Below are positions 61,626-64,000 of a DNA stretch of 64,000 bases, in pieces; positions within the stretch are counted from its first letter, which is position 1; each line of letters begins with the position of its first letter. The notes beneath the pieces were generated by a model, which was given only the letters and a program-made list of their open reading frames with translations, was not told the DNA's origin and did no database searches. Origin of the DNA: Polydactylus sextarius (lineage: Eukaryota > Chordata > Actinopteri > Polynemidae); NCBI GenBank assembly GCA_016801845.1, contig CM028919.1, positions 1,656,001 through 1,720,000 on the forward strand, read 5' to 3'. A program made the translations under genes and the position numbers.

Positions 61626-64000
61626 TCATATGTAGCTTCAATCTGTTACACGCAGTGAAGGAACACATGAAACCTCTATGGAACTGAATTCAGTGCGAGC
61701 TGAGTTAAAATAAAGGTGTTAGGGGTGAAAACGTCACAGGCAGTGATAGATGCACAGTCCTGGTATCTGTAGAGAAACCAGCAGCAGCACGCCTTGGCTT
61801 GTTTCCACCCACTGAGGACCATCTAATCCTTTAATTGAAGTAAAAACATAAAGATCACCAAAAGTGGATTCAAGAGGCTTTCACTTCTCAACATGTGACC
61901 AACCATGAGGGTCTGTGGCTTGTGGTGAGAAACCTCAGAGCTGTGGCTTGTTGCCGTTCCTGAGGCCTTGACAGGCTTCCTGTCAGCACCACATGATCCT
62001 GATTCACTTCTAATATCAGTCACAGGCTCAGGACCAGTCAACAGCCTCCATCCAGTTTCTTTTCTTTCTTTTTCGCTTTTACTTATTAGATTCAAATCTT
62101 CTCACAATCAGTGGATATAAAACGTATACACAACCCTGTTAAAATCAGTGACAAACAAGACCGAGAGAAAGCATCTCAGAGCTGTTTCCACCTTTTATGT
62201 GATCTGGTTAGATTAAACTGAAGTAGACATCAAATAATATCTGTTGAAGCAGCTTTTGATTTTATTGATTCATATTTTATCACAGCATCCAGTCTTTTGG
62301 TGGGTTGGAGTCTGTCACGATGGTGGTTGGTTTTGTGCTAAATTGATTGGTATTTCCAAATGCTTTTAAGTCCTTCCACCTTGACTAGAGAGTTCAGTTC
62401 CATAACAAACAGTCCCAAAGTCTGATGCCAGCATGCTTCAGCATTGTTGTAGCATCTTTGGGTGACATGCAGTATTATTTTGTGCTGATTCTACCTTTTT
62501 TTTTACTGCTTTTAGTTCAACCTTGATCTTGTGAAACCTTATCAGGATGTGTGGTGTTGTCACTGTGTACTCCTCTGAGCATAGAATTAGAACAGTAAAT
62601 GACATGTCATCTTCTGTCTCTGTCTCATATTTAAACTGAAGTATATGAATCATTTAATGTGAACAGAGTGAGTCTTACTCTTCATGTGTCCATCTTCTAT
62701 GTTAGAGAAAATGAGCACAGATGCTGCTCTCAATAATGTGAGGTTCACCCTGCAGGGGTCCGAACCTGCTGTACATCTCCTTCCAAATATTAGCTTTCAC
62801 CCCCCCACCCTTCCCCCAACCCCCCCATCTGTCTGGGGTGAGCGGCCAGTGCCATCCCGGCTACACGGGGAACGTCGGGAATTTTGACCTCCTCCTGTCA
62901 CGACTGATTATCAGTGGAGCCATCAAAGACTGTATATGTTTTCATGAAGCAAAGTGTGTTTAAACCCAGCACATGCTCATTACAAAATATACTGTCACTG
63001 TTGATCTTAGCATTCCTCCCTGTGTGAAAATAATCACCAGAATGACATATTGTTAAATGTACAGTGAGTCCTCTCTGTATATGAGCAGTGATTATGTGTT
63101 TTATCTTGACAGATAATATGACCTTACACTTCACGTATTGAAAATGTTTTTATAAGCAACCGCTACAGTTACATGTATATATTTACACACTCAGAGCGTG
63201 ACTGAGTATCATTACAGTGGCAATAACCATCCTGTGTCCATAGAACATAAATAGTACATGTTACAATGCTTTTAGTGTGCCTTGAAATCTAACATTTCTT
63301 TAATGCTGTTAATGCTGTATTGATATTATACCAATATTATTTCTCCTTCTAAACTTGTAGTGATGAATGTATTTTCTTCCTGTTTCCACAGTCATTAGAT
63401 TTCTGCCTCTTTAGCAGCTAAATGAACAGTGAGCTGCTCATTTGCCTGAGCGTGAAGACAGCGAGCAGTGATTTCATCTTAGAAACAGGTCGTTGAACCT
63501 GTGGAACCAAAACATTGACAGCTGAAAAATATTCAAACATAATGATAATTCGCCGAGGGTTTCAATACTTTTACATTCCAATCACTTGATCCATCATGTT
63601 TCTCAACTTACAGGTTGGTGCAGCTTTAGGAAAGCAAACACAAGGAGATATTTTTCTCTGTGCTTGTCCACTGTCTTCTTGTCACCACCACAGCCATTTG
63701 TTCCAGCTGATGATGTGAATATTTAAGAACAGCTCACACATACATACAGTACGTCTTTTCATTTTTAAACAGGATCAGTCATTTCCTAAAACACCAAATA
63801 TGGTGGATTAGAACAGCTGTGAGGGACTACTTTCAATGGCGCATTAATTCACTTGTGGTTCTGTGGTGAGTATGTGGGGCCGTAGAAGGTGTGTGTGTGC
63901 GTATGTGCATGTTTTCTGGAATCAGTGAACAGCTATACTTCAGATGTAGCTGTAGATTTAGTAACTTCAATGCATATTTGATTTGTTGATGTCAGAAACA
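61626..64000. other. Gene-free flank
   Basis: No exon, RNA gene or clear transposon was recognised. There is a C-rich stretch at about 62.8 kb (CACCCCCCCACCCTTCCCCC) and a short GT tract near 63.89 kb. In human the next gene after HHIPL1 is, as I recall, CYP46A1, but I see no part of it here. Confidence 0.6.

Noticed and set aside
62684..62887. Pro-rich 67-codon frame near the right end
   Set aside because: Produced by a C-rich low-complexity stretch; no sign of a CYP46A1 exon or other known protein.

Overview
The window looks like nuclear DNA from a teleost fish, probably a percomorph. It has vertebrate-type split genes with GT-AG introns, many CA/GT, GAAA, ATCT and ATT microsatellites, fish-type LINE tails and hAT-type miniature elements. 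The gene order setd3 - (ccnk) - ccdc85c - hhipl1 is the order I recall from human chromosome 14q32. No prokaryotic-style operon, CRISPR array, plasmid or virus was seen.

Layout. 1-11.6 kb: gene-free flank downstream of setd3, with microsatellites, one composite interspersed repeat at 3.7-4.7 kb and possible conserved non-coding blocks. 11.6-29.9 kb: setd3 on the minus strand, 12 coding exons (605 aa) plus a probable non-coding first exon in a CpG-rich promoter near 29.8 kb. 32.4-33.8 kb: a decayed, intron-containing cyclin K (ccnk) gene on the plus strand, divergent from setd3, with stop codons and a frameshift. 36.2-48.8 kb: ccdc85c on the minus strand, 5 exons (338 aa). 50.5-58.5 kb: hhipl1 on the plus strand, 9 exons (807 aa), ending in an SRCR domain. 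58.5-64 kb: flank with a canonical tRNA-Thr(TGT) gene and a broken LINE.

Function. SETD3 is the actin histidine N-methyltransferase. CCDC85C is a coiled-coil protein of apical junctions. HHIPL1 is a secreted hedgehog-interacting-protein-like protein. They share no known pathway; they are neighbours through old synteny.

The most interesting observations are: the ccnk corpse at its ancestral head-to-head position; a tRNA-Lys-like sequence in an hhipl1 intron that lacks a Pol III terminator and runs into a LINE-type 3' tail; a roughly 314-bp near-palindrome in a ccdc85c intron; and a ccdc85c model that lacks a block I expect from the mammalian protein. Exon limits were worked out by hand from splice sites, reading phase and remembered family proteins. 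No alignment or database search was run.
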